From the NCBI GenBank assembly GCA_013396915.1, contig VWZL01002051.1, forward strand, positions 310,001 through 374,000: DNA of 64,000 nucleotides, read 5' to 3'. Source of the stretch: Stercorarius parasiticus. Lineage: Eukaryota > Chordata > Aves > Charadriiformes > Stercorariidae. This document shows positions 13,301 through 26,000 of the stretch, in pieces. A program made the position numbers and the translations under genes. The notes beneath the pieces are model-generated. The model searched no databases and was not told the origin of the DNA. It saw only the letters and a list, made by a program, of their open reading frames with translations. The first letter of the stretch is position 1, and each line of letters starts with the position of its first letter.

Positions 13301-14694
13301 ACATTGTGAAACTTCTTCATAACTGCAAATAAGTATCCTCGCCAAAGGACTGGATATATAGCCCCTTGCCAAAGTCCTAAAATGTGTGATTGTTTAAAGG
13401 GTGAACTTGCTTAAAAGAGAAATGCTCAGTTCTAGAAGCACATGGAGGCATTCTGGATTAACGAACTTTGGTCCAGATTTAAAAAACATTGATGAAGCCA
13501 CGTGTGGAATCTTGTACTGTACTGTCCCCATTCCTTGGATAATGCAAAATTTCAGTGTCTAAGCCTCTTAATTTGGCACTTTTCATGAGATGTATATTAA
13601 CTTTAAGAAGAAAAAAAAGTAAGAGTAATAGAAACTTTCAGGCAATAAAAATAATTGCCGTTCAAGCAGGAATTTTAGAGTCAGTTACTCCTTGAAAACA
13701 TGTCCCTGACCATTTAATTTTTGGCTTTAAACCATGTAGGTACTTTGCAAATTGTTAGAGTTTTTATGCACTGGGGCAATTTCAAATGAACCTATTTCCT
13801 CTGCTAAAACTAAAGAAAAATGTCTTGGCACAAAAATAAAAGTTGTTGACGCTTGTAGGAAAAAAATATGAGTAGTTATTTGAAGTAAGGAAGAATTTCT
13901 TATGTGCAAAAGGCTTAAGCTGCCACTGCAATCATTTTCTATGTTTTACCCTCCAATAGAACCATTTTTAATGGGGATGTTTCAGACATTCAGTGCAGAT
14001 CGTATTCCCACGTTCAGCAGTTACTCTGGAGAAATGAGCTCTTTGTCTCTTCTCCAAAGTCATCCATCACTAACCTTAAATACTTAAACATTTCCTGGAG
14101 ATCTTAGTATTGTATTAGTTCTAATGCCCCACTTAAAATGATAGTAACATTTAAAATGTGATAAGCATAAGAGAAATACAGGAAGCACGAATGATCTGGG
14201 ATTTCCAGATGCTACTAGATCGAATTTTTCTCCTTTCTGCTTCTTCAAGTCTTCTCCAAAACATATAGTGAATATTGTCCAAAATGACACTTGGGTTCTG
14301 GCCCCTTAACTTCCAAGAATCCTATCTTAAGTGATTTGGTTTTTTTTCTGGATAATTGGCCTTTTTCACATTTTTCAATGTAGATACAAAGGTATTTGAG
14401 AACTCTGTCCTGCTAGATGACAGTCACTTTCATGAACATAATATTGGTATTTAGAAAGACTGGGTGATCCTTATGACTAACTTTTACTGTATACATTTTA
14501 AAAGTTTCTTTGGAGAGATGGGTCTTGATAATTGCTTTCTTTTTCTTGTGTGCTTTTCTTTGTGGGTGTTTTATGTTTTTTTTATAATTTTACAACACTT
14601 AACAACCTTTTGTGCCTTAACCTTGTATTTATACCTCCAGATAATGTTTTAAATCTTCCTTTTCTTCCCAACCATAACTACTAGCTGAAGTCAG

Positions 14695-14713
14695 AAAAAA
14701 AAAAAAAAAANAA
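14695..14713. repeat. Poly-A run with one undetermined base
   Basis: Sixteen A residues (14695-14710) are followed by the only N in the window at 14711 and two more A. The homopolymer length is probably unresolved in the assembly. Any frame across it is unreliable. Confidence 0.95.
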
Positions 14714-16390
14714 TGGTAATTCATTTTGATATAAACAGTAGATATGTTAATTAACATTTCCCCCTGAGGGAAAGATGTGTTTTCAAAACCATCCAAACTT
14801 CGTTCTCTGGCCAGCTCACAATTCCAGAGTTCAGTAGATCCAGCTTTCATGGGATAATGCAGAAGGTATTTCAGAAAAGCTTAAATTTATAAATCCTTAT
14901 ATTTTGCTGATTATGTATGTTTACTACTGCATAGCATGAACAGAAAAAGGAATAAATCTCTATGATAATAACTTATTCTCTGAATCGTAAATTGTTCAAC
15001 TTTCTGTACTTTTTATAAGTCAATCAAAAAGTCTTTCTCTTCCAGAGGGTGGATTGCTCATACTCTTTTATTGCTGTCTCACTGATATCGAACAGAATGG
15101 AGTTATACAAAGTGATGTTATGCAGTGAGACACGGGGATTTATTAAGTGGTTATGTATGAGAAACAGGAAATGATATAGCTTCATAAATATCTAAGATCT
15201 TGTTCCCTGATTGGAACACTTTCTGAACCTCGCGTTCTTTGATTCTACCCACTGTTGCATCTAGTGATCAGCTGAAAGAAACCTCAATAAATATTACTAC
15301 AAAACACTATTATCTCAATGCTTTCCGTTCCATTTGAAAATATTTTTTCATCTTTTATGCTCTAACTTTACAAAAAATTTCCTAAGGTTCAGACACTAAT
15401 TTTCAGATGATAAACATAATTCTTAGTGTTCATGAAGCTAAACAGAAGTCATTACTGTTGTGCAATTAGTCACAGAGTACAAAAATAAGAATTCAAAGTC
15501 CATATTTCATTTGGAGTTGTGAGTAGTTTCTCTTGGGTATTTTTTGAGGGTAATTTTATTTGTCTGTCATTAGCTTGTGTTTGTGTGATTCTGCATTTCA
15601 TAGAGTTGTACAAACACACAAAACTCCCCATACAAAGTAGGGACTGTTCCTCTTTTTTATCTCCCTCCATCTGTTATTTCTCACCTGAAGAAGAAAGCTT
15701 AGGAATAGTGCTTTTTTTCATTCTGGTGGTTTGTGGATATCCCCAGATAGTTTTAATGTCTTCTTTGGACTTTAGCAAAAAACAATAGTTAAAAGCACCC
15801 CCCTCCCAACTTATTAGTGAGACATTTAATTTGTTTTATTTGGCGACCAGTTGACATTCCGAGCTTGCACGAAAAGTTGCTCGCTGCAGCTGAGTGGGTG
15901 AGCGAGTAAAAGAGCAGGAAACTTTGTTTTTAAAATATGGGATGAAATACAGATCAAACAATGTTTAGTGCCATATTAATCCTTTATACTGAGGCATGCC
16001 AGAAATGGGTCTTTAGAGCTGTGGATAGGAAAGAGGAGGAGAAGCAGTCAGCTAGGAGCAAAGAAGTTACCTGTGAGCAATAGAAAGAGACTGTAAAGAA
16101 GACAGGTACATTTAAAAGACTTACTGGGATGAAATAACACCTGGGCAGAACAGCCATCAGGAAAACTGCTCCCATATGATATAACTGTCAACCCTTTCCC
16201 AGCACAGGGGAAAGATGGGATGACTAGTTTCCAGAAAAAGATTTAGAAGTCTTTTCTGAATTACTAAACCTAATTCATCTTCCTGGGAGGCACAACACAA
16301 ACAAGGTTACCCAGTGGTCCATTGAGCAAGACCCTTGTTTCTAACTGTAGCTAATGTCAAACGCTGTCTGTAACAAAGAACCTTGTGGTA

Positions 16391-16404
16391 GGTAGCTAGC
16401 TACC
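16391..16404. repeat. Perfect 14-bp palindrome
   Basis: GGTAGCTAGCTACC is self-complementary with no spacer. Such a length is not rare enough in 64 kb to imply function. It is recorded as a structural feature only. Confidence 0.8.
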
Positions 16405-17139
16405 AAATAACATAGCTTTAGGAAAAATTTCTTCCTGTAGACATTAGGCTAAAGTTCAGTATCTTTTTTCAAGCAGCAGTTTTATTTGCTAGTGGGTAGG
16501 CTTGTTTTTCCCCATTCTTTTCCATTTAAGTCAGGAAGTCTTTCATCCATACTTCTTTTTTGAATTCTCCCCAGTTTTTTTACCTTAGCGGTACCTTGTA
16601 GTGACATGCTCTAGTGCTTGGCAATTTGACTTGTAGAAATGTAATTGTTTTTACTGGTTTTGGGATTTCTTTTATTTGCATTCAGAAGATGCCCTTTTCT
16701 TCCATGGAAATGGGAACCCTCTTGGCTCTATCTGCCTCCATTTAGCCATTCATTATTTTGAATCTCTCCAACTGAGCCTCTCCTATTTCTCTCCTTGCTA
16801 AATAAAGAAGTCCCAGGCTTCTTCAATCACTCTTCATATGGAAGCTTCTCCGCACCTCTGACATCTCTTATCAGGCACTTCTATTAACAGAGAATTAGGG
16901 AACTGGAAATTTAAACTAGGACAAAACTTTGTGCCTGGGTTCTTTCTTGTAAAATGACGCAAAAAAAAAAAAATTCCCAACTTGCTCAAATATTTACTTA
17001 CAAATCTGTGTGTCGATTTTGTTGTTTGCTCACACTTTTATTTCCTTTTTGCCTTTTTTCTTTTTTTCTGTATTGGCCAGCCTCTGCTGTGTCCATTCCC
17101 GTGCACAGCCCACCTTTGGGCAGAGGCTACCAGGATAAA

Positions 17140-17330
17140 ACTAATCTCAGGGGACGAATTTTCTCTTCCCTTTTCTATTTCATAATTGCCATAGCAACAT
17201 CAGCGTTTAATAGCTGTCATCAGTGTTTTGTTGCTCTCCACCCCAGAGGTTTCCTGGGAGGCCTGTACAGTCATTGCTGCTTCTCCTCTCCCACCCCTAC
17301 CAGCTCTGTGCCCAACAGGGGGTGCAGTCA
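17140..17330 (+). promoter_or_regulatory. Candidate regulatory patch with RFX X-box and CTCF-like site
   Basis: ATTGCCATAGCAAC at 17185-17198 matches the palindromic RFX X-box consensus (GTNRCCNNRGYAAC) at all but the first base. About 110 bp downstream, CCAACAGGGGGTGCAG at 17312-17327 closely matches the CTCF core (CCANNAGGGGGCGC-type) in forward orientation. The patch is preceded by a long pyrimidine tract ending in CAG near 17081. The motifs are seen directly; binding, enhancer or insulator activity is inference. An overlapping 126-codon frame is not considered coding. Confidence 0.3.
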
Positions 17331-17340
17331 GTAGATAACT

Positions 17341-20300
17341 GCTGGAGCCTGGCATTTCCAATCAGGAGGTGTATGGCCTGCTATCCCTGTGAGGTTTCTG
17401 TACCCTATCCTCTTTCAGTAGTCTTTCACCCTGTTGCTTTTATTAGTGTTGCTCATGAACACATTAAAAGAAATGCTGTTGTGATCAGGCTTTAATATGT
17501 CACTGCTTATTTTATCAAGATCATACAAGGTCAACAGAAGAGATTCAGTCACAGAAGTTAGACAGTCTCAGTACGCAGTCCAAATGGAAGCCCTAAGCAA
17601 CAGGGGAGTTTAAAAGACAAAATGGAGGTTACAATTTAATACAGATATAATCCACACTGTTTCAATGAGCAATGTACTTCCTCGATTCCTTGAGGACTGA
17701 GACTAAGTTTTTCTAAAACGCTCAACAGATTTTCCTTTTGACCTGGTGCTTCATGGATCCAGTCAGCAAGACTAACTGAATACCACCCAGAAAATCTCAG
17801 CACAGCAAGTTTAAAGGAAGTACACTGCTAGCAATTTTCTTCAACACGAGTGACAGGGACAGCATTCTCACAGCAAAGAAGAGGTGGACATGTTTCGTGG
17901 CATAGCCAAGATTTTATTTTTTCCCTAATGTCTGCCAAATCATTCAAAACAAAAGGAGGCAGCTGGCAAGACTTCAAAAGGAGTTTTGTGGATGAAGTAA
18001 CTGAAGCTGCACTACTTTACCTGGCTAAGCTCTAGGAGACCAACAAAGATTAAACATACAGCTTTTGGGTCAGCCAGGAGCCTCTTTGCAAAACTACAGA
18101 TGGAAAGTTGCCTGGTCATTGTAATGTAACAAGGTATTCAAAGCTGATTAAACAGTACATTGTGCTTTAATTTTGGATGTGCAATTCTTTAAGAGATAAA
18201 TCAAAAGTATGCTTTAGATTTGAGAAGAAATATCTTAGGAAAAAGCAAAAGAATCCTTACGGTACAGGGATATTTCCTTGGTATAAGGGCTTGTTATCAA
18301 TTTCTTCTGCATTTTATTCAGCCTACAGTTATTCTTAAGTATTGAAACTGCTAGCTTAAAAAAGCAAGTATCTACATAATCAAGAGCAGAACTAGCCAGC
18401 TTCTTTTCCTTAATGCAAAATTTTGACAATTGATTGTATTCCAAGTTGAACCAAAAAGGCATCTCTGACGATTTTGAGGCAAAGCTTAAGTAGTCACTAA
18501 TGGATTAAATATGCTCCCAGGGAGGTATGAAGGTAAAATACCAATCGGATCTGATGGAATTTAACCATATTCTATAGCCGTGTAAAAGGAGAAAAATCAT
18601 TAAGACTTAAAAAAAAAACAACGGATGGACTCTAAAGGCTTATGATAATTTCTCAACATGGCCTGTTGTTTGTAGCAGTGTCTCAGAACAAGTAGGGATT
18701 TAGAGGAAGGAGCCTAAAGGGAATAGTATTCCAGCTTCAGCAATGGCATAGGGTACGGCATGGAACAGTTGTTGACAGAAGGAACAGGTTCAGACACCAG
18801 AGCACAAAAATGCTCGGGCCTTCATAAGGGCCACATCAAGAAGACTGCTAAAATCACGGAGAAACTTACATTTGACTGACAGGTAGAGAGAACTAACGGA
18901 CAAAATCAAAGGAAAGTATTTTGGAGCAGCAAGCAACAGGCAAAGTAATAGTTACGGTTAACTTCTGGCTACCTTACAACAGCTGAAGGAGAGCTCCAAG
19001 GCCAGAGAAGTTACAGCAGCAACGTACAGATGCCTATATATGCACACATGCACAATGCACACATACACACACACATACATGTGCCCACACATTGCTTTTT
19101 TTCCTTATTGTCCTCTCTGGTCATTTCAATAATGTTGCAGGCCTAATAAAGAAAAGCCTTCTGTTACAAAGTCTGGAAACTTGGCCATCTGTAGTTGATT
19201 TCTACTAGATGATATTTCTGCAGAAGAATGACAAGGTGAAGGTACAAAATCAGTTAACCTTATTTATAAATTCTGCTGTCATATCTGTAATCTGCAAAAT
19301 CGACCCAAAAAAAGCTTTACAATGAAATAATAGATCATTTTCCCATCATAAATTAGTGCAAACTCACCCAGCACCAAACATATTTCAAACTTTGTTTCAT
19401 TCTTATAAAGAATTTTGCCTTCCATTATGTTATAGCTACGTACCCTAAACCCAACTTGAAAAAATCAGATTCAGTATTTCCACCAGCCTTTTTCCCTGTC
19501 AAATACTCCATAATTACAGCTAAAAGTTAGAAATAACTGAAACTCTTTTGAATCCCCTGAACCCATTTTGTGGCAGGGAGGAAGGGAAACCAAGTTGAAG
19601 AGCAATGTCTCGACCAGCAGGCTCGGGAGGCTTTCACAGACTGCCTGTCTCTCTTAGGAATGGAATATGTAGGGATCATAAAATGCTCTCTTAAACTTGT
19701 GTCCAGCACACAATATGCTCTGTCATATTCAGCAGATTGCCCACAGCATATAAGTAAATTCTTTAGATTTAGTAATAAATAGTTACATTTTTGACTAGTT
19801 CCTCTGAAGAAAAATGGCATTCTGAAAAATAACCGAGCAGCGCTTTGTATTTGATAACCTTGCTTATAGGCTCTTTTAGCACCACATAAATCCAGCAATT
19901 GCATGGGATTATTTGGCAGCATGAGTGCTAGGAATGGCCAGGCTGGTACTGAAAAATAAAGTCTTAAGAAAGGCTTTATAAGATTTATGGAAGGAAAGGC
20001 TGACACCAGCAGAGAACTCTACGTGTCCTTTGACTAGTAGGAGAGGACAAAGTGTGTCAAGATGTTTAGCATCTTTCCCACCAGCCTTGGAAGAGGACCA
20101 GTGGGTCTGTTTCATTCAGTCATTCCTCAGCTCCTCCTTGTGCCCAGCCCTACAGTCTCCAATGACATAATTGAAATCCAAGAAGAGTCAACTGTTGGGG
20201 ACATTGACTTGGGGGTATTTTGCACTCCCTTAAATAGAGATTGAGGGCATGGGCTCAGAGTTCATTGAAATGAAAATGGAAAACTCTGCAGCTCTTAACA

Positions 20301-22320
20301 TTTTTTTTCAAGCACATTTTTTCCAGAGTTGGGAGAAGCGAGAGGGTTTTAAAAGCAATGTGGCCTTCTGCCAACATCAGAGATGTGTTTCAGAGTCACA
20401 GGACAACCTGGTAGGATCCTGGGAAGTATTCGGTGAAGCTCACAGGACTGTACTGCAGCAGGTGCTGTGGTTGAGAGGCAGGCGTGACAGACAAGAGGCT
20501 TTGCACATGTAAGTCAAATCGGAATTGGAGATTGACTGTTATTCATCAGCAGCCTGTCAATGTTAAGGTGAAAAAAAAAAATAATGATCATATAAGCTAT
20601 TTTCGCCCAACAGTGTGGGATGTCCTATGGAGTGTTTTTGGAACAGGTCAAAATTCATATAAAACTGTCATAACTATCTGATTAACTTCTAGCCAAAATC
20701 TTCCACATAAAAAATTAAAGATGAAAGTATATACATCTTCAGAAGGGAAGAGCTTCACAGACCAAGGGCACATGCTTTGCACACATGCATGATACTTTAT
20801 TGTGCTTTGATCAGCATTATATTATGTTTATTGGAAAAATCATATAAATATGTCTGAAAGGCTTTTAAAAGATGTTTGTCCTTTAGCTTTAGAAAGTGAG
20901 GATGGTTTAGAACTATTGTGATGAAACAGGAAGGATTAGAAAGTCTAGGAATGGCTTGGATCTTTTCAAATGGGTGCCTTTTTAACCATGCCAAACATTT
21001 TACAAAGCCTTGCTGAGATCACACTTTCCCAATGGGGATGATGGCTCACACTGGATATATTTTAAACTTCTCTAGCTTTTTTCTGCATCCTCTCCACAAA
21101 ATTAAGGGGTCCAGTGAAGTATAGCAGCATTAGAATGATGTAGGTGGAAAATCAAGCTCCTAGCCGTGTAAGGGGGACACTGATAGTTAAGGCAATGTCG
21201 TGCATCAATATTGTGCTAATGACTATGTGTGTGTTGTGTACGTGAATAACTGTTCTTCAGAAAGGTTTAGCTTACTCAGGAACAATAATCCCTCTGAAGT
21301 CCTATAAGTCAGGAAATAGCTGTAGCTCTGTTTCCCTCCCAAGGTATCAGAGGAAAACCATGTCTGGGGGAGCTGGGGAAAGAGAATATTTCTTTATTTT
21401 ACAGCCAGTGTTTGCTGAAGTATATTGGTCCCCAGTATGGGGAAATTTTTCTGTCTTATTTTTGGACAGCATTAATTTATTTTGCTGTTATAAAAGTCCA
21501 ACCTTCATGAAAACGATATTGCTTGGTACTTATAGCAACAGCTCTACCAATAAGCCTGATACAGGCAAAGGTTTTCACTGAGAGAGTGACTATTGTAACT
21601 TTGATCTCCACTGGAGACTCTGCAAACAAACTCCTCAGGTTTCAAATTTACTGGCAGTCTGGCACATCACTGCCATAAACACTAGGACAAAGAGAAAAGA
21701 TTTTTTATATGTCTGCATATAGAAGGATATTAATTATAAATAATGAGTTGAGACTGCCTGCAGAGCAGCTGTGGTTCGTTTAATGAATATTGTCTTCCAA
21801 TGGCTGAAATAAAACGTCAAGACTGGTGGAGATTTGCAATTGGAAAAGCTATATAAGCTATTTATAAAAACAAATCAACTGTAAAAACATATTTGCTAAA
21901 TGTTTCTGGCTTCTATAGTGCAGCTGTACACTGAATTTCTTAGTAAAACATCTATCCTCATCACTGGTATGACCTCCCAGAAGTAATGTATGTGCAGTTT
22001 ACTTGGTGAAGATTTGAGTTGATTAGAGTTCTCTTCTGAAGCTGGAGAATGTCTTTGTATTTTCTATAAAGCTAAACCCAACAATATCAGCCACGCTGAT
22101 GATTTTGAAGAGATACATTAGGGGGTGGTAAGGCTTGTACTTTACCAAAGGATTTTCCCAAAGGTGATATGAAGGTGATGAGGACAAAAGAGCTTTACAA
22201 AACAAACCTGTTTTAATCATTCAAAATTTCACTTAGACTAAACTCATGTGAAATCACGTCATTTCAGGCAAGTTATCATATTTCTGCAAAATTTCAGCAA
22301 GATCCACCATGGTGCCTTAG
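17341..22320. other. Gene-free AT-rich unique sequence
   Basis: No gene is supported. A CA/TA-rich microsatellite lies at 19041-19090. A 159-codon minus-strand frame (19527-20006) has no recognisable domain, is overlapped by plus-strand frames, and is treated as chance. Short A-rich runs occur at about 18609 and 20571. Confidence 0.6.
19041..19090. repeat. Imperfect CA-rich dinucleotide repeat
   Basis: Interrupted (CA)n with TA, GC and TG interruptions; the longest pure stretch, ACACACACACA, is in the middle. It follows a TATATATGC segment. It is probably a decayed microsatellite. Confidence 0.85.
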
Positions 22321-23050
22321 AAATAAAAGGGTGAACAATATGACCGCGTGACTGTCCCACGCTGCAGGTGTGCAGGTGGTGGGCAGGACATGGGTAGGGA
22401 ATGGCTGCTCTGGGCAGGGCGGCAACCAGGGGAAACCACAGCCCTGTGAAACCTTTCCGTAACCTGCTGGGGGATGAGCAGAGGCCTCCCTGGCCTGGCA
22501 TTGCTGCTTTGGGAGAAGCTTCTCCTTGTTTTGGTCTTCCTCAGCAGGCCCCAGCTCGTGTCTTCACCTGCCCCCCTGCCCATTGGGATGTGGGATGCTG
22601 GGGGTGTCACGATGTACCCTCCACCTGGCCCTGCCTCCACCAGGGACAAGGGGGAGCCCTAGGGGCATCACAGCTTGCAGCGGAAGGGCAGAAAGTCCCA
22701 TGGAGAGTGAGATTGCTCCAGCAGAAGTTTGTCCACTCGGAGCTTGGTGGTCGGGGTTGCACTTCAGCTCCACTGCCACCGCTGACCCTACTGCTGTCAT
22801 CCCCCTGGCTCCCCGCCACCCTCCCTGGCCCGGCTCCTGTATCCCTGCCCTGCATCCCCGATGCAAAGTGGGTCTGCCAGCTCCTTCCTCAGCATCCCCT
22901 GAGGTTTTGGGGAAAGCCCACAGGATGCATCCCTCTGCCATGGTGTCCGCAGCAGCAGCAGCATTCCCTCCTGGGGACTTCATGTGCTTGGGAACAGAAT
23001 TGGGCCTGTTCCAGCATGCAGTTGTTATGCGTTTCCTAAGGAAATTCCCA
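22321..23050. other. GC-rich, CpG-poor block without convincing coding potential
   Basis: About 730 bp is clearly richer in G+C (roughly 60 % by eye) than the AT-rich flanks, with sharp edges. CpG is well below expectation (about 16 by my count), so it is not a CpG island. Frames are open in three registers at once: plus 22401-23039 (212 codons), plus 22526-23098 (190 codons) and minus 22564-23055 (163 codons). This is what GC-rich DNA with few stop codons produces and argues against selection on one frame. The predicted proteins are Pro/Gly/Cys/Trp-rich with no known domain. An A-rich stretch follows at about 23056-23086, which could hint at an old retrocopy, but I see no target-site duplication. 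A lineage-specific or de novo transcript cannot be excluded. Confidence 0.5.
22801..22831 (-). other. G-quadruplex motif on the minus strand
   Basis: Five C-tracts of at least three (22801-22805, 22811-22814, 22819-22821, 22823-22825, 22829-22831) are separated by spacers of 5, 4, 1 and 3 nt. The complementary strand therefore satisfies the usual G3+N1-7 rule for a G-quadruplex. It sits inside the GC-rich block. Confidence 0.75.
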
Positions 23051-26000
23051 GGCAAAACCTATAAACAAACAATCAAAAAAAACCCCCAAGGATGTTAGCT
23101 TGTCATTATTAATTGCCCAACTGAAAATGAACTTAAAATAATGCTTATTATCGGGATGAGCTTAAAATAATGCTTAAAAGAGACGGGATGGAAGGAGAGG
23201 GAACACTGAGGGAGTTTTAAAGAATTGCATGCATTCATCTTCATTGTGCAGGAAATTAAATGTTTCTGCTTTTTTTTTTTTTTCTTTTGGTTGGTTGGTT
23301 TATTTGTTCTTTTCCCAGTAAGTCACCACCAGATATTTTATGAAGTTAGCCACAGCTCAACACTCTGTTTGTTGGAAAATATTTTTGCTTCGGAGCCGAT
23401 AAAAAATTAGGAGTGCAGTAAACATTTTAAACTTAGAACTGCAACAGATACAGTAAATCACATGTTGTTTGCGTGTCGGAGCAGGAATCCCTGGAGCTGC
23501 AGCAAGTTCCGTCCCCACAGCAAGTTCACCTTGGGACAGTTCTCCAGAGCATCTGTGGCTTTCGTAAGGTGCCTTTTATGGTTATTGTATTTTCCCTATG
23601 AGACATAGATTGCAGTACTGGCTGACAGGTAAAGCTGGATGGATTTTAAGCACCTGAGTTGTGCCAAACGCAGGAGGTGAGTAAAAGTAAGGTACATGGC
23701 TGGGTTCCTTGAGGGTCAATGGAAACAACAGACAAATCCAAGTGTGACTCTTTCCCTCTAGATCTATTTCTGGAGGTGGCTCGCTCTCTCTGATGTTTAT
23801 ACGGTGAACCAGCACACTAACACAGGCACCGCAGTTTGATGTCCTCACTCAGGTGACACCTACCCTGGCTTTTGTGACTCAGTGTTCACTACAGACAGTG
23901 GTTACTACTGGTGCACTGAGTATCTCCTGGTCTGACGGCTGTCAGCCAGAGGACACCAGTGAGCAGGAGAGAGCTGCAGCTGCCTCATTTCTAGATGGTA
24001 AATAGGATTAAAAAGAAGTTGAAAACCCTCATTCCTGTCTTCTTATGGTTTGGTTTTTGGGTTTTTTTTTTTGTTTGTTTGTTTTTGTTACTTCTCAGCT
24101 GAGTTCATAAACTCAGTTACTGTAGCTATTACAGAAATATTATCTGATTACTGGTGGGATGGGAGGTGGCCTGCAGTCTGTAAGGGAGGGATGTGGTCTC
24201 CTTTAAGATGTGGTTCACAAAATGGAAAAGTTTGTGTAAAGGGAGTTGTCTCTGTTCTGTGCTTTTTTGAACAGGTGCCCACATTACAAACACCACCACA
24301 ATTGGCAGTATTAGCAGAGAGGTTAATAAATTGGCTGATCCCAGCTATTCTTTCCAAATATCCTTGTACTTTGAAATGCAACAGTCCTGCTCAGTGAAAA
24401 TAGCTCCATAAGATGCACTCCTGCCTGCACTGTCACCTCTTCTGTGTGTAAGAGAATTTTAGTATTTGCTTCATTTTCTATATTAGAAGCCGTTATGTAG
24501 GTTAAAAGATTTCTTCGTCCTTAGACTCCTTTCATATCTTTTTGTATTTTGGCTCATATTAATTAAGACATAGAGGGGCACCTCATCACCAAGTTTTACA
24601 TGACCTTCCAAGTTTGCCCATAAACTGAGTCACACCACGGGGATGGGGGAAGAGGGAACAGTTCTGCAACAAAGCCAATTTAATACAGCCATATCTGTGT
24701 AAAGCAGAGACTGGCAGGAGTAAGCGCCTCAGAGTCTAAGCTTGTTAATTAATTAAGTTATTAGCAAAGTTCTCAAGTAGGCTGTGCACTCAGGAAATGA
24801 AATGGCTGTAAAAGAATAGCAGGAGAGTGATCTTGTTTCTTTCCACAATTCAAAGAAATTACAGGCTCCTTTCACTGATGTTCACGCACAGTGAAACTGG
24901 AAGTTTCATACCAATTTGCTTTCAGTGTGAAAAGCATTAATTCTAACCTAGGATTGCTGTCTTCAATAATTTGTGCACAATATTTGCACTTTTTTTTTTA
25001 AAATTAGCTACTATTTAAATGCATATAAACATACTGGTTTAAGCGTACTATTCAGTAGACTCCTGAGTGGTTTATGGGCTGGAAAAACAGTCTTATCTAA
25101 CTTTTGCGGATAGCTGATCACAAATATGATAGTATTTTCTGTTCATTCTGAGTGCATCCGCTGCTAGTGGAACATCTTTCTACATGCTAATAGCTAGCGC
25201 TAGTGCCATATGAACCTAATGTAGTATTGCTTTCCTTGCTTGCTTCCCAGAGGCAGATATGTCAGAACTGTGAAGGCCATTTATCTTCACATTTTCCTTA
25301 CTCTAACTAAATTCTGCTCCACTTCTTCTAAGTTCACACCTGTTGGTACACGTGTTGCTGAGACATATGGGATTCAGTGATGCTTTTGGGGTTGACGATG
25401 TCCTCCCTTATACTTTTTTCTGTGGGTGGTGTCACACAGACGACACTGCAGCTAGAAAGAGATAAGCATGGGGAACGTAAAAGCTGCGGGCTCAAAACCA
25501 CTGGTATGATATTATCTATAGAGAAATGAACCATCAGGAATTTGCCAGGTGCCGGTTCTAGCACCCGTTGTAGGTATTAGCTTTCCTGCTCCTTAAGGTG
25601 GTGTCCAGATTTGTGTTGGACTTTCAGATTCAGTAATAATAGTAACGATGATAGATGTCTCTCCCATTCTTCTAAAGGCCAGGCACCACTGCCATTTTCT
25701 AGATGGAGATGTATTGCTCTTCAGGTTGAATTATTGCAACTCTTTTTGTCACATTTATGGAAGGTAGAGCCAAAATAATCAATTACGGAGGAGAAAGTTA
25801 ATATGAATGAGCTGAGGGTGACCACTCCCATGGCAGTGCTTTGAAGGTTTTCCTTTCTGTTGTTCCTTAAGCAATACTTCTTCTGCTTATACTGCATGGG
25901 AAATATCTCACTGTCTTTACTGAATTTTAGTTTGCACTTTTTAGGACAATTCAAATAAAATATGTATCCACTCATTTTTTAAAAAACACATATTTAAGAA

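Larger units (their letters stand above)
10360..17000. other. Gene-free AT-rich unique sequence
   Basis: No gene is supported. The region holds poly-A/poly-T runs (14,695-14,713 with one undetermined base, and about 16,963-16,975), a perfect 14-bp palindrome at 16391-16404, and a small CpG-bearing patch at about 15841-15930 in otherwise CpG-poor DNA. All open frames are short and overlap on both strands. Confidence 0.6.

Noticed and set aside
19527..20006. 159-codon minus-strand frame
   Set aside because: No domain, plus-strand frames overlap, and a single frame of this length is not surprising in 64 kb.
22401..23039. 212-codon plus-strand frame, the longest in the window
   Set aside because: It lies in GC-rich DNA where stop codons are rare; 190- and 163-codon frames overlap it in another phase and on the other strand. 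No recognisable domain.
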